A program made the position numbers and the translations under genes. From CAVVFX01 sp963747535 (GTDB lineage Bacteria; Acidobacteriota; Terriglobia; Bryobacterales; Bryobacteraceae), in assembly GCA_963747535.1 (NCBI GenBank), contig CAVVFX010000017.1, forward strand, positions 992,001 through 1,056,000: a stretch of 64,000 nucleotides of DNA, given 5' to 3'. Position 1 is the first letter of the stretch, and every line of letters begins with the position of its first letter. A model generated the notes under the pieces. It had not been told where the DNA came from. It saw only the letters and a program-made list of their open reading frames with translations, and searched no databases. Positions 35,336-43,224 of the stretch are shown piece after piece.

Positions 35336-36726
35336 TATGCGGGCTCGGGGATTATATCGATTGCCGCCTGGCTGATCGCTTCGAGAACGGTGATGATCTT
35401 GGCGGTCGCCTGATAGGCCTGTTGGAGCGTCATCAGCTGCGCGGCCTGATCATTGAGCGATACTCCTGACGCTTGAGACAGTTGATTCTGCGCCTGGGTC
35501 GTCACGTCCTGTTGGGTGGTCAAATTGGCCGAGTTTTGCGAAGAAGCCGCGCCGGCGAGGCCCGCAAGCTGACCATAGTACGAAGTGTAGCTTTGGCCGT
35601 CGATCAGGTCCGCGGAATTGGTCGGATTGGTGATATTGGCCAGTTCCAAAGCAACACCATTGCTGGATGCCGTCGGCCCCGGGTCGATGGTCGCGATCTG
35701 GTTCGGCGTGATAGCGGGATTGACCGCCAACGTCGCCGCCGCAGTCGTGCCGCCAGTGAATGTGAACAGAGCTGAGCCCTGCACCGGTGGCGGCCCGGCG
35801 GAAACCTGGCCGGAAGTCAGGATCGAGTTCACCCGGTCCGCGAAGGTTTGGGCAAGGTTATTCAATTGACCCAGGTACTGCGGAATGGTTTGGTTCTGAA
35901 CCTGGAGGAGTCCTCCCAGTTGCCCCTGCGACGCCTGAGCCGTGACATCGGTATGGTCCTGGCTCAGGAGTTGGACGGCGCCGGCGGAACTGGGTTGAGA
36001 GATCGTTAACGCGTCCGAGGTTTGACCGGTCACCAGGGGCGTTTGGCCATCCAGCAAGACGGATGCGCTGCCGTCAGAAGCATAATTGACGGATATGTTG
36101 ACAAGCCCGGAGAGGGTCTCCAGCGAATTGCTCAGGTCGGCCTGAACGCCCGCATCGTTCTGCGCGCCGCCTTGAATCTGCGCATTTAGCGCTGCTATCT
36201 GCGCCGTCAGAGAGTTGATCTGTGTTACGGTCGAGTCTGCCTGGCCGGTTGCTTCCGACGAAACCTGTGAGATCTGCGCGGCGGTCTGGTTAAATGCCTG
36301 GGCCAGAGTGGCCGCAGCTTGAAGAACATCGGCCTGAGCTGAAGGGTCGTGCGGAGAGGTGCTGAGTGTGGAAAAACTGTTGGCAAAACCGGAGAGTGCG
36401 CTCGGGATGCCGGAATCTCCCGATGCGCTGAAAGCGCTCTGTAGAGATGCGAGCAACGGATCCTGTTGTTGCAGTGACCCTAGAGCGCTGTTCTCGGTGC
36501 GAACCGACCGTTCCAGGTATAGGTCGCGGGTCGATGAGAGGTTCACGTCGACCCCGCCTGCGAGACCTTGCTGGACATCAAACGACTGCGCCGAAAAACT
36601 TACCTGTTCCGCGGCGTAGCCTGGCGTACTGGCATTGACGACGTTGTTCTGGACTGCGTCCAGCGCTTGCTGAATGGCATCCATCGCGCTGGCCGTCATG
36701 CCGAAGGATACATTGAACCCGCCCAA
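35335..36726 (-). CDS. flgK: Flagellar hook-associated protein 1 (FlgK)
   Basis: 463 residues. FlgK is the first hook-filament junction protein. It has the rod/hook N-terminal motif (NNVVNASTPGYAAEQVSF) and the C-terminal family block (SLNDQAAQLMTLQQAYQATAKIITVLEAI), with a Ser/Thr/Gln-rich middle. Position between the flgN-like gene and flgL is canonical (flgM-flgN-flgK-flgL). Confidence 0.93.
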   Translation of the reverse strand: MGGFNVSFGMTASAMDAIQQALDAVQNNVVNASTPGYAAEQVSFSAQSFDVQQGLAGGVDVNLSSTRDLYLERSVRTENSALGSLQQQDPLLASLQSAFSASGDSGIPSALSGFANSFSTLSTSPHDPSAQADVLQAAATLAQAFNQTAAQISQVSSEATGQADSTVTQINSLTAQIAALNAQIQGGAQNDAGVQADLSNSLETLSGLVNISVNYASDGSASVLLDGQTPLVTGQTSDALTISQPSSAGAVQLLSQDHTDVTAQASQGQLGGLLQVQNQTIPQYLGQLNNLAQTFADRVNSILTSGQVSAGPPPVQGSALFTFTGGTTAAATLAVNPAITPNQIATIDPGPTASSNGVALELANITNPTNSADLIDGQSYTSYYGQLAGLAGAASSQNSANLTTQQDVTTQAQNQLSQASGVSLNDQAAQLMTLQQAYQATAKIITVLEAISQAAIDIIPEPA

Positions 36727-36732
36727 GAGCTT

Positions 36733-37083
36733 TTAGCCCTCCCACCCTGCAGTGACGATGCGCGGCAAAAGCTCCTGCGCGCCTCGCCTTGAATACGATC
36801 CAGTTCTGCAAAGGATTTCGACCAGGGCCGCAAAACGCAGATCTGCTTTGCCTGAAAGACGGGTCACCCGGTGTAGCAGAGCCGGACTAAAGCCCTTGAA
36901 TCCGCTGCCCGCAGCGAACTCCGCCATTTCACTACATAGCAATGGAATCAGCCGCAAACTGGCTGGAGTTCCGTCGATCCATAACGCGATGAGCTGCTGA
37001 AGCCCAACGTCAATCTCGCTCGTTGCATCGCTGATCTGGCTCCTTCCAAGTTGTAATCCTCTAACTGTACTCATACGATTCAC
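36733..37083 (-). CDS. Probable FlgN-type export chaperone (by position)
   Basis: 116 residues, mainly helical: SQISDATSEIDVGLQQLIAL, LRLIPLLCSEMAEFAAGSGF, ALLHRVTRLSGKADLRFAAL. It is not a clear FlgN by motif. But it lies precisely between flgM and flgK, overlaps flgM by four bases, and has the size and helical make-up of the chaperones that deliver FlgK and FlgL. Function is inferred from context. It could alternatively be a lineage-specific protein. The start could also be the fourth residue (Met4). Confidence 0.6.
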   Translation of the reverse strand: MNRMSTVRGLQLGRSQISDATSEIDVGLQQLIALWIDGTPASLRLIPLLCSEMAEFAAGSGFKGFSPALLHRVTRLSGKADLRFAALVEILCRTGSYSRRGAQELLPRIVTAGWEG

Positions 37084-37373
37084 TTGAGCGCCGTTCGCGA
37101 CAATGCCTCGCTCACCAAAGATTGACTGACGGCCTCAGCTGGCGGGTCATACTGGCCTGACGCGACCAGGCTCTTAATTTGCGACAGCCGGGCTGAGTGT
37201 TCTGCGAGGGCCGAAGCAGCCAGTCGCGAAGCGCCCGAAAGCTGGACCTGGTCCGACGGCTGACCGTACCCGCCGCGTCCACCCTGGCCATATGCGCCGA
37301 TTCCAGACGCCGGAGATGCGCCGCTCGGGGATAGACCGCTAATGCCTGAAGGATTTAGATCACTTATTCTCAT
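37080..37373 (-). CDS. flgM: Anti-sigma-28 factor FlgM
   Basis: 97 residues from the ATG at 37373 (MRISDLNPSGISGLSPSG). A GTG at 37400 is also in frame, but the sigma-28-like promoter at 37407-37433 would start transcription at about that GTG, so the ATG is preferred. The C-terminal half is the sigma-binding part: SDQVQLSGASRLAASALAEH, HSARLSQIKSLVASGQYDP, and a final helix with VSQSLVSEALS. FlgM holds FliA inactive until it is exported through the finished hook. The disordered Gly/Ser-rich N-terminus is typical. Confidence 0.9.
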   Translation of the reverse strand: MRISDLNPSGISGLSPSGASPASGIGAYGQGGRGGYGQPSDQVQLSGASRLAASALAEHSARLSQIKSLVASGQYDPPAEAVSQSLVSEALSRTALK

Positions 37374-37406
37374 GGCAAGCCGGGCATCGATTGCCCTCAC
37401 AAATAC

Positions 37407-37433
37407 ATATCGTCCAATCGGTGAAAAACTTTA
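37407..37433 (-). promoter_or_regulatory. Sigma-28-type promoter for flgM-flgN-like-flgK-flgL
   Basis: Minus strand TAAAGTTT (37433-37426), 11 bases, GACGATAT (37414-37407). Spacing is exact and six of eight -10 positions match. Predicted start near 37400, 27 bases before the flgM ATG. It overlaps the tail of fliA. Confidence 0.75.
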
Positions 37434-37440
37434 GGCCGGG

Positions 37441-38220
37441 CTACAGGTCCGTGGCGGAGTTGATTCCTGACATCCTCAAATTCTCGGCCATCGCGCGCAA
37501 CGCACCCTTGTGAATCTGGGAGATACGGCTTTCGTCCAGCCGCAGTCTCTCGCCGATCTCCCGCATGGTGTATTCCTGCTGGTAATACATTAAAATGATT
37601 TGCCGTGGACGATCGGGCAGTTGATTGACCGCGAACCTGACAATCTTCCGGCGCTCCATGTCCGATTGAAGTGCATCGGGGCGGGATTCGCTGGGTCCAG
37701 GCTGTTCTTGAGTGGCCTCCTCCATACCGTCTGAGCCCTGCGCGGACCGGGTTACGGCGCAGGCTGCACGGATATCGAGATTCTTCTGCCGGAGACGATT
37801 GAGTGCCACTCCGAGCTGCCCGCTGATCTCTTCCTCGCTCGGTTCGCGTTTCAGGTGAATCGAAAGATCCAGAACCGTTTTGCGAATCTTTCGCTGCCAG
37901 TTGCGAAGTGTGCGGGACGCGGCATCGAGTCTCCGGAGGGTGTCCAACATCTCTCCGCGGATGCGGAACCGCGCATAGATCTCGAACGGAACCCCCGTGT
38001 TTTGACTGTAGGAGTGTACCGCATTGACTAAACCGACATTTCCGGCCTGGACCAGGTCCTTTAGCTCGATACATGCAAAATCGGGGATCGACGCTCGAAT
38101 TCTCCGGGCCATGGAGTCGACCATGTGGCCGTGGGATTCGACTATTCCTTCCAGGGTACTCAGCCCATCTGCGTTACCAACGTTCTTCCGGCATGGCTCG
38201 GCGAAGTGAGTCTGCGACAT
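37441..38220 (-). CDS. fliA: Flagellar RNA polymerase sigma factor FliA (sigma-28)
   Basis: 259 residues from the ATG at 38220 (MSQTHFAEP); a longer in-frame start at 38280 exists. Region 2 is seen as PDFACIELKDLVQAGNVGLV and GVPFEIYARFRIRGEMLDTL (the -10-binding and core-binding helices), region 3 as REPSEEEISGQLGV, and region 4 as LPDRPRQIILMYYQQEYTMR then EIGERLRLDESRISQIHKGAL. This is the FliA/SigD subgroup. It would drive late flagellar and chemotaxis genes from the TAAA…GCCGAT promoters found across this locus and is held by FlgM, encoded next. Confidence 0.93.
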   Translation of the reverse strand: MSQTHFAEPCRKNVGNADGLSTLEGIVESHGHMVDSMARRIRASIPDFACIELKDLVQAGNVGLVNAVHSYSQNTGVPFEIYARFRIRGEMLDTLRRLDAASRTLRNWQRKIRKTVLDLSIHLKREPSEEEISGQLGVALNRLRQKNLDIRAACAVTRSAQGSDGMEEATQEQPGPSESRPDALQSDMERRKIVRFAVNQLPDRPRQIILMYYQQEYTMREIGERLRLDESRISQIHKGALRAMAENLRMSGINSATDL

Positions 38221-38321
38221 CCGTATCTCAATCCTTGACGTGACAAAAGATTGGTTCGCGGAGCCCGGGTTTATTCTCACTGGATAGAAAAAATTTTCGG
38301 AAATTCTCGCCTTTCGCGGAT

Positions 38322-38849
38322 CTAATGACTCAATGCCACGACCGCGCTGCGCAAACGGTTGCTGCCATCCTGATCCGAACTTGGCGCCAATACGACTTTC
38401 ACTTCCAGTGGCTCGGAGTTCCAGCGAAATGCCACGGACGCTTTCACCGTTCCGGTGAGGCTTCTAAAGTGAAAGTTGCGGCCGTATATAACCGACGGGA
38501 TACTGATGGCCATTGGGCCAATGTGACACTCGAGAGTATTCTTTATATTTCCGACCACCATGTTGGTGACCTCCGCCACCGCATCGAGCACTTCATCGTT
38601 GATGGCATTCGGATCGCCCGCAGATTCGGACATAAACATGGCCGTAGACGCCTTATTTCCAAGAGCCGGACTGCACAACAGCGTCCCAGCCCCGCTCCAG
38701 CCTCCGGTGAGTCCAACCAGCGCCATCAGACCGCTGTCCGGATCACTTTTGGCGCTTTCGTCAAAATCGATCACGGCACCAAGCATGGTTGCAAAAACTT
38801 CTTCCGTCGCGGCGCGAATCGCGCGCTCAACAAGATCCTGATCCAGCAT
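38322..38849 (-). CDS. cheX: Chemotaxis protein CheX-type (CheC/CheX phosphatase family)
   Basis: 175 residues. The helix INDEVLDAVAEVTNMVVGNIKN carries the ExxN signature through which CheC/CheX proteins dephosphorylate CheY-P; the preceding GLTGGWSGAGTLLCSP and the C-terminal VAFRWNSEPLEVKVVL fit the family's alpha/beta fold. A single ExxN motif suggests CheX rather than two-motif CheC. A sigma-28-like promoter lies about 80 bases upstream, which puts it in the late class. It precedes fliA by 102 bases. Confidence 0.85.
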   Translation of the reverse strand: MLDQDLVERAIRAATEEVFATMLGAVIDFDESAKSDPDSGLMALVGLTGGWSGAGTLLCSPALGNKASTAMFMSESAGDPNAINDEVLDAVAEVTNMVVGNIKNTLECHIGPMAISIPSVIYGRNFHFRSLTGTVKASVAFRWNSEPLEVKVVLAPSSDQDGSNRLRSAVVALSH

Positions 38850-38926
38850 GTAAGCTCACTTTCACGAATTAGGTACTGGTGCGACCCGGACTTACGATGT
38901 TTGAAACAAGTCGGCGCACACCTTAA

Positions 38927-38954
38927 ATATCGGAGGGATCGTAGTGGATCTTTA
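38927..38954 (-). promoter_or_regulatory. Sigma-28-type promoter for cheX
   Basis: Minus strand TAAAGATC (38954-38947), 12 bases, TCCGATAT (38934-38927). Predicted start near 38920, 71 bases before cheX. Confidence 0.6.
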
Positions 38955-39000
38955 GGTAGCCGGCATAAGAAAGATTTGTAATGTAGGTAAAAAAAATAGT

Positions 39001-39027
39001 TAAAGGTTCTGGTAATTGTGCCGATGG
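39001..39027 (+). promoter_or_regulatory. Sigma-28-like promoter abutting the sigma-54 activator start
   Basis: TAAAGGTT (39001-39008), 11 bases, GCCGATGG (39020-39027). The motif is good, but the predicted start coincides with the GTG at 39035, which would make a leaderless message. Chance match possible. Confidence 0.45.
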
Positions 39028-39034
39028 AAGAAGT

Positions 39035-40408
39035 GTGGACGTTATCAACCAAATCCAGCGAAAGCTCTTATGGCTCCCCTCCGGCGCTCCCGATCTTTGT
39101 GAGCGACGCCTGTGGGACCGGCTGAGCCGGTTCCGTCCGGTTGTCTGCAGGACGGAGCAGCAGGCAGTCGATGCCTCTCGAAGTCAACGAATCATTGTCG
39201 CCCTGGCCAACGGCCCGGCGGAAGCATGGGAATCCGCCTCTCTTCTGACGGCCATTCAGACCGAATGTCCGAACACGACGTTCTTCCTCCGGGATATAGC
39301 CCTGACTCTCTCAAAAGCAGGACAGCTTGGCCGGAAAGGTGCAGCCGGAATCTTTGGACCGGAGGATGACGAGACCACCGTAGCCGAAGAAGTGGAGTCC
39401 GCCCTGGGCCGGGCGGATGCTGCACCCTCCGAGTGGCGTCACCGCCTGATCGGCGAAAGTGCTGCCATCCAAAGGATCTGCTCGATCGTCCAGTTGGTTT
39501 CGCAAAGGAGGGGTACGGTTTTGCTTTGGGGCGAAACGGGTACCGGCAAGGAGGTGCTGGCCCAGGCGATCCACGCCGCGGGGAACCGGTCGGCACATCC
39601 TTTTGTCGCGGTGAACTGCAGCGCCATTCCAGGCACGCTCCTCGAGTCGGAGCTGTTTGGCCACACCCGGGGTGCTTTCACAGGTGCTCATGCCCACCGA
39701 ACGGGCCGCTTCGAGCAGGCGCAGAATGGCACTATCTTTCTCGATGAGATTGGCGACCTCGACGTGGAGCTACAAAGTAAACTATTGCGAGTCTTGCAGG
39801 AGCGGGAGATCGAGCGGCTGGGGAGTTCCGAGAGGGTCCGGCTGGACGTGAGGGTCATCGCGGCGACTCACATCGACCTCCATGCGCGGGTCCGCGCGGG
39901 CGCGTTTCGCGAGGATCTATATTATCGGCTAAATGTCATTCCGATCGAAATCCCGCCGTTGCGCGCGAGGAGAAGCGACATTCCGTTGCTGGCCGAGCAC
40001 TTCCTGCGGAAGATTTGCACGCTCGAAGGAATCAGTCCGCGAGTCCTCACCGGAGGCGTCATGATGCACTTGATGGAACACTCCTGGCCAGGCAATATAC
40101 GCGAATTGGAGAACACTCTGGAGAGAGCCGTGGCACTAAGCGGTGAGCGCCTGCTTCTCGGCGAGGAGGACTTCGATTTGCCCAAGGCCAGCCTGCAGGG
40201 CGAGTTGGACGTCGACTGCGAGCTGCCGGACGGCGGATTCGACTACGACCGGGCCGTGAGCCGTTTCGAATGGAACCTGCTCTCTCAAGCTCTGCGCAAG
40301 GCGGGCGGCAACAAAAAGGCGGCAGCCGAGATGCTCGGACTCAAGCGCACAACGCTAGCGGCGAAGGTCAAGACTCTGTCCACAACGGCCGAGAACATAG
40401 TCATGTGA
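39035..40408 (+). CDS. Sigma-54-dependent transcriptional activator (FleQ/NtrC type)
   Basis: 457 residues. The N-terminal ~130 residues look like a diverged receiver-type fold without a clear phospho-acceptor Asp. The AAA+ domain follows: Walker A GETGTGKE at 166-173, GAFTGA at 213-218 (the sigma-54 contact loop), Walker B FLDEIGDL and an R-finger region FREDLYYRLNVIPI. The C-terminus has a Fis-type helix-turn-helix (KAGGNKKAAAEMLGLKRTTLAAKVKTL). Domain order and lack of a standard receiver resemble FleQ-like flagellar master regulators. It is divergent from cheX and the flagellar run, so flagellar control is likely. No TGGCAC-N5-TTGC promoter was found nearby. The start is a GTG. Confidence 0.9.
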   Translation: MDVINQIQRKLLWLPSGAPDLCERRLWDRLSRFRPVVCRTEQQAVDASRSQRIIVALANGPAEAWESASLLTAIQTECPNTTFFLRDIALTLSKAGQLGRKGAAGIFGPEDDETTVAEEVESALGRADAAPSEWRHRLIGESAAIQRICSIVQLVSQRRGTVLLWGETGTGKEVLAQAIHAAGNRSAHPFVAVNCSAIPGTLLESELFGHTRGAFTGAHAHRTGRFEQAQNGTIFLDEIGDLDVELQSKLLRVLQEREIERLGSSERVRLDVRVIAATHIDLHARVRAGAFREDLYYRLNVIPIEIPPLRARRSDIPLLAEHFLRKICTLEGISPRVLTGGVMMHLMEHSWPGNIRELENTLERAVALSGERLLLGEEDFDLPKASLQGELDVDCELPDGGFDYDRAVSRFEWNLLSQALRKAGGNKKAAAEMLGLKRTTLAAKVKTLSTTAENIVM

Positions 40409-40634
40409 CAGCGGTCACCGACAGGCAAGCTAACCCGGTTCGTAGACTGCGGGGTAGGCGTCGATCGGAGATCCGGCATGGAGTGCGATCCGCCGGCTAG
40501 CTACTTTCTGGCGCAAAAGTGTGAAGCCAATTTCTTTTGTTCGCATAGGGCATCCTGCCGGTCTGCTGCACGAGCGTACAGATTCTTACGTTTTCGGTCC
40601 ACTTTACCCTGGACAAAGATCTCCTCTGCGTTTT

Positions 40635-40761
40635 CCTCCGCGGCTCGGCGTCTCTGCGGTAACCTACGGCCCACCGCATTACCGGGCGACTTGCCTCCGA
40701 AAATTCGCTTACCTGACGCGGGAAGCCGGAACTCCACCGCAGAGACGCCGAGCCGCAGAGG
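40635..40761. repeat. Imperfect 26-bp inverted repeat of the CTCTGCG/CGCAGAG family
   Basis: Arms 40635-40660 (CCTCCGCGGCTCGGCGTCTC…) and 40736-40761 (…GAGACGCCGAGCCGCAGAGG) match with one mismatch, 75 bases apart. Related units occur at about 7439-7461 and 7618-7646. The stretch lies between the activator gene and a transposase remnant. Confidence 0.75.
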
Positions 40762-40839
40762 GTCGCCAAGCTGGCCCAATTATTTCGAACATTTGTATTG
40801 CATTCTGTTTTGTTTTATGTCCAGGCGCGGCAAATCGGA

Positions 40840-41103
40840 GTGAAACGTATTTCGGTTCCAAGCCGTTCCACGAAAAGCGTTGAACTAAAACGTGAGCAGA
40901 AGAAGCGTTGGTTTAAAAAAGGTCAAAAATGGCGAACCGGATGCGAAGGACGCATCAGCGTGCTTAAGCGGCGACACGGGCTTAATCGTTGCCGGTATAA
41001 AGGCGTTAGCGGAATGACGCGGTGGACCGGACTTGGCGTGATCGCGGATAATCTCATCAACATCGGCCGGGCCATCGACAAACGACGGCACTCCGCAGAG
41101 TAA
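40840..41103 (+). pseudogene. Transposase remnant (IS5/ISNCY-like C-terminal part)
   Basis: About 87 residues in one frame: KRWFKKGQKWRTGCEGRISV, LKRRHGLNRCRYKG and TRWTGLGVIADNLINIGRAI, the C-terminal DDE-domain tail of a transposase group I associate with ISNCY/IS5-type elements. The N-terminal two thirds, including the catalytic aspartates, are absent; upstream sequence carries the CTCTGCG inverted repeat instead. No terminal repeats or target duplications are recognisable, so this is an old, decayed insertion. Confidence 0.75.
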
Positions 41104-41135
41104 CTCTCCTCGGCTTTTCCATTCTGATTTGCTTG

Positions 41136-41168
41136 AACTCTCGTCGGAGAACCCGGCGAGAGTTTTTT
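41136..41168 (+). terminator. Rho-independent terminator
   Basis: AACTCTCG pairs with CGAGAGTT, extended by CGG/CCG, with a short loop and a run of six T residues (41163-41168). It would end transcripts coming from the activator gene and the transposase remnant. Confidence 0.85.
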
Positions 41169-41260
41169 CCTTTTCAACCAAACACCCGATGACATTTGCG
41201 CCATGCGCCTCCATGCAGACCAACGAATTTTGCGCCGAGAAGTAGCTAGGGATTTGGTCT

Positions 41261-42346
41261 TCAGGGCGGACCGGCCCGGGCGTGCAGACGTCCCAGCGCC
41301 GCCGCGATTTCGTTGAGGGGCAGAATATGATCCACGGCGCCGGCACGGATGGCCTCCTTCGGCATCCCAAAGACGGCGCAGGACGCCTCATCCTGCGCGA
41401 TCGTCAACGCTCCCGCGCGTTTCATGGCCAGCAAACCGGCGGCGCCGTCATTACCCATCCCCGTGAGGATCGCGCCGATCGCATCGGCGGCAATCGTTTC
41501 GGCAACAGACTGAAACAACACATCCACCGATGGCCGCTGAAAGCCTACGCGAGGTCCCTGATTCAGGGAGGCCTCAAATCCGCCCGAACGTTTCTGGACC
41601 GTCATATGTTGGTCGCCTGGGGCGATAAGCGCCAAACCAGACCGGATGGCGTCGCCGTTCGCTGCCTCTTTTACTTGAATCCCGCAGACCTGTCGAAGAC
41701 GCTCGGCAAACATGTTCGAGAATCTGGCCGGAATGTGTTGCACGATGACGATTCCAGGACAGTCACTGGGCATACGCCGCAGAATGGTCTCAACGGCCTC
41801 TGTGCCCCCCGTCGATGACCCTATCGCGATGATCGCGGGCGCCCGCAGTTTCAGCGATGAGGCGCCGCGGGCCACTACCGGGGATTGCTTTTGAACTCCT
41901 TCACGGCAGGCAAATGCGGCTCGGACCTTAGCCGGCAGAGTAGCCCTGAAATCGAGGAAACCGGATTTGTCGACCGGCTTGCCGATGACTTCTACCGCGA
42001 CCGCGCGCAACGCTTCCAAGGCCGTCCGGCAACCGGCGCCAGTGATGGCGCTGACAACTACAGCCGGTACGAAGTTCCGGCCCTTCACTTTCCTCAAGAA
42101 TGTGAGGCCGTCCATGCCAGGCATTCCAATATCGAGCGTGAGGACATCGGGCCGCAGCACCGCCACCTGGTTGTAGGCCGAATAACCGTCCGCGGCACAG
42201 CCGGCTACCTCGATGTCGCCGGCTTCTTCGAGCGTGTCGGTGATTAGCTTGCGCGCCAGCGCGGAGTCATCCACCACCAGCACCCGGATCTTTCGTTCGC
42301 GAGGTTTTGATGGGCACGCTTCCTTCAAGGATGCGATTGGGCTCAT
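41261..42346 (-). CDS. cheB: Chemotaxis protein-glutamate methylesterase CheB
   Basis: 361 residues. CheB removes methyl groups from chemoreceptors and deamidates them. The receiver domain (VLVVDDSALARKLITDTL) has the phospho-acceptor Asp in LTLDIGMPGMDGL. The catalytic domain has the Ser in IAIGSSTGGTEAVE, the His in IVIVQHIPARFSNMFA and the Asp in ILTGMGNDGAAGL, so the Ser-His-Asp triad is complete. Its start overlaps the cheR stop by four bases. The gene ends near a transposon remnant, and no further chemotaxis gene follows. Confidence 0.95.
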   Translation of the reverse strand: MSPIASLKEACPSKPRERKIRVLVVDDSALARKLITDTLEEAGDIEVAGCAADGYSAYNQVAVLRPDVLTLDIGMPGMDGLTFLRKVKGRNFVPAVVVSAITGAGCRTALEALRAVAVEVIGKPVDKSGFLDFRATLPAKVRAAFACREGVQKQSPVVARGASSLKLRAPAIIAIGSSTGGTEAVETILRRMPSDCPGIVIVQHIPARFSNMFAERLRQVCGIQVKEAANGDAIRSGLALIAPGDQHMTVQKRSGGFEASLNQGPRVGFQRPSVDVLFQSVAETIAADAIGAILTGMGNDGAAGLLAMKRAGALTIAQDEASCAVFGMPKEAIRAGAVDHILPLNEIAAALGRLHARAGPP

Positions 42347-43224
42347 AAGACCCTCTGGTAGGCCGCCGGTTGCACGTATGCGAGATCATGGCGGATGCCC
42401 ATCAAACTTTCAGTATGTCCTGTCAAAAGAAACCCCCCGGGATTTAACCGTTCCGTCATGCGGGTCACAATGCCCTCCTGAGTGCTGTGCCCGAAGTACA
42501 ACATCACGTTACGGCAAAAGATCACGTCGAAGGTTCCAAACTCGGCGGCGCTGTCCAGAAGGTTGAAGCGCTGGAATCGAATGGTATCGCGAACCGCCCG
42601 CTTCACCTTCATCCAACCGGACCATCGCCCGGAGCCGGTCTCAAAGAATTCGGTCAACCATGGCAGAGGCAGATCGCGCAGTTTTTCGTTCGGATACACC
42701 GCCGACTGGGCCGCCGCCAGCGCTCTCGTCGAGATGTCGGTCGCCAGAATCTGGAATCCTGGTATGATTTCATGCCGCCGTTGATCGAGCAGAGTCATCG
42801 CGATCGAATAGGGCTCCTCCCCTGTGGAACAAGCCGCGCTCCAGATACGGATGGGCCGTCCACGAAACGACGTCCGTCCGAGTTTGTCACGCAGGAACCC
42901 GAAGTGATCCGCCTCGCGCAGGAAATTTGTATGGTTGGTGGTCAGAGCGTCGATAAACTCCCGCAACGCGGCACCGGAGGCATCATCGCGGACGTGCAAG
43001 TAGTAATCTTCATAACACGACAGGCTAAGCTTTCGCAGAGCCCGGTCAAGCCGGGACGCAACCATGTCCTTCTTTGAATCTGCGAAATCGATCCCGCACG
43101 AGTCGAAGGCAAGTTTTCGGATGCTGGAAAACTCGCGCACGGTCATGGGCCGGATTGCGTATTGGCCTAAGGCAACCGCCGGCTCACGCGTCACTGTCGT
43201 CTCCTCCACCAATTCCGTGTACAT
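42343..43224 (-). CDS. cheR: Chemoreceptor methyltransferase CheR
   Basis: 293 residues by the ATG at 43224, which overlaps cheA by 41 bases. A shorter form from the Met at 43146 (MTVREFSSIRKLAFDS) would have no overlap and matches the usual CheR start better; neither has a strong ribosome-binding site. The N-terminal helical domain (NHTNFLREADHFGFLRDKL) is followed by a Rossmann methyltransferase domain with IRIWSAACSTGEEPYSIAMTL (SAM-binding motif I), ILATDISTRAL and FDVIFCRNVMLYFG. It methylates MCP glutamates using SAM. No MCP gene is in the window. Confidence 0.93.
   Translation of the reverse strand: MYTELVEETTVTREPAVALGQYAIRPMTVREFSSIRKLAFDSCGIDFADSKKDMVASRLDRALRKLSLSCYEDYYLHVRDDASGAALREFIDALTTNHTNFLREADHFGFLRDKLGRTSFRGRPIRIWSAACSTGEEPYSIAMTLLDQRRHEIIPGFQILATDISTRALAAAQSAVYPNEKLRDLPLPWLTEFFETGSGRWSGWMKVKRAVRDTIRFQRFNLLDSAAEFGTFDVIFCRNVMLYFGHSTQEGIVTRMTERLNPGGFLLTGHTESLMGIRHDLAYVQPAAYQRVL

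Noticed and set aside
38220..38280. Longer fliA start at 38280
   Set aside because: The extra 20 residues are not typical of FliA, and the ATG at 38220 has an AAGGA stretch upstream; the shorter form is preferred but not proven.
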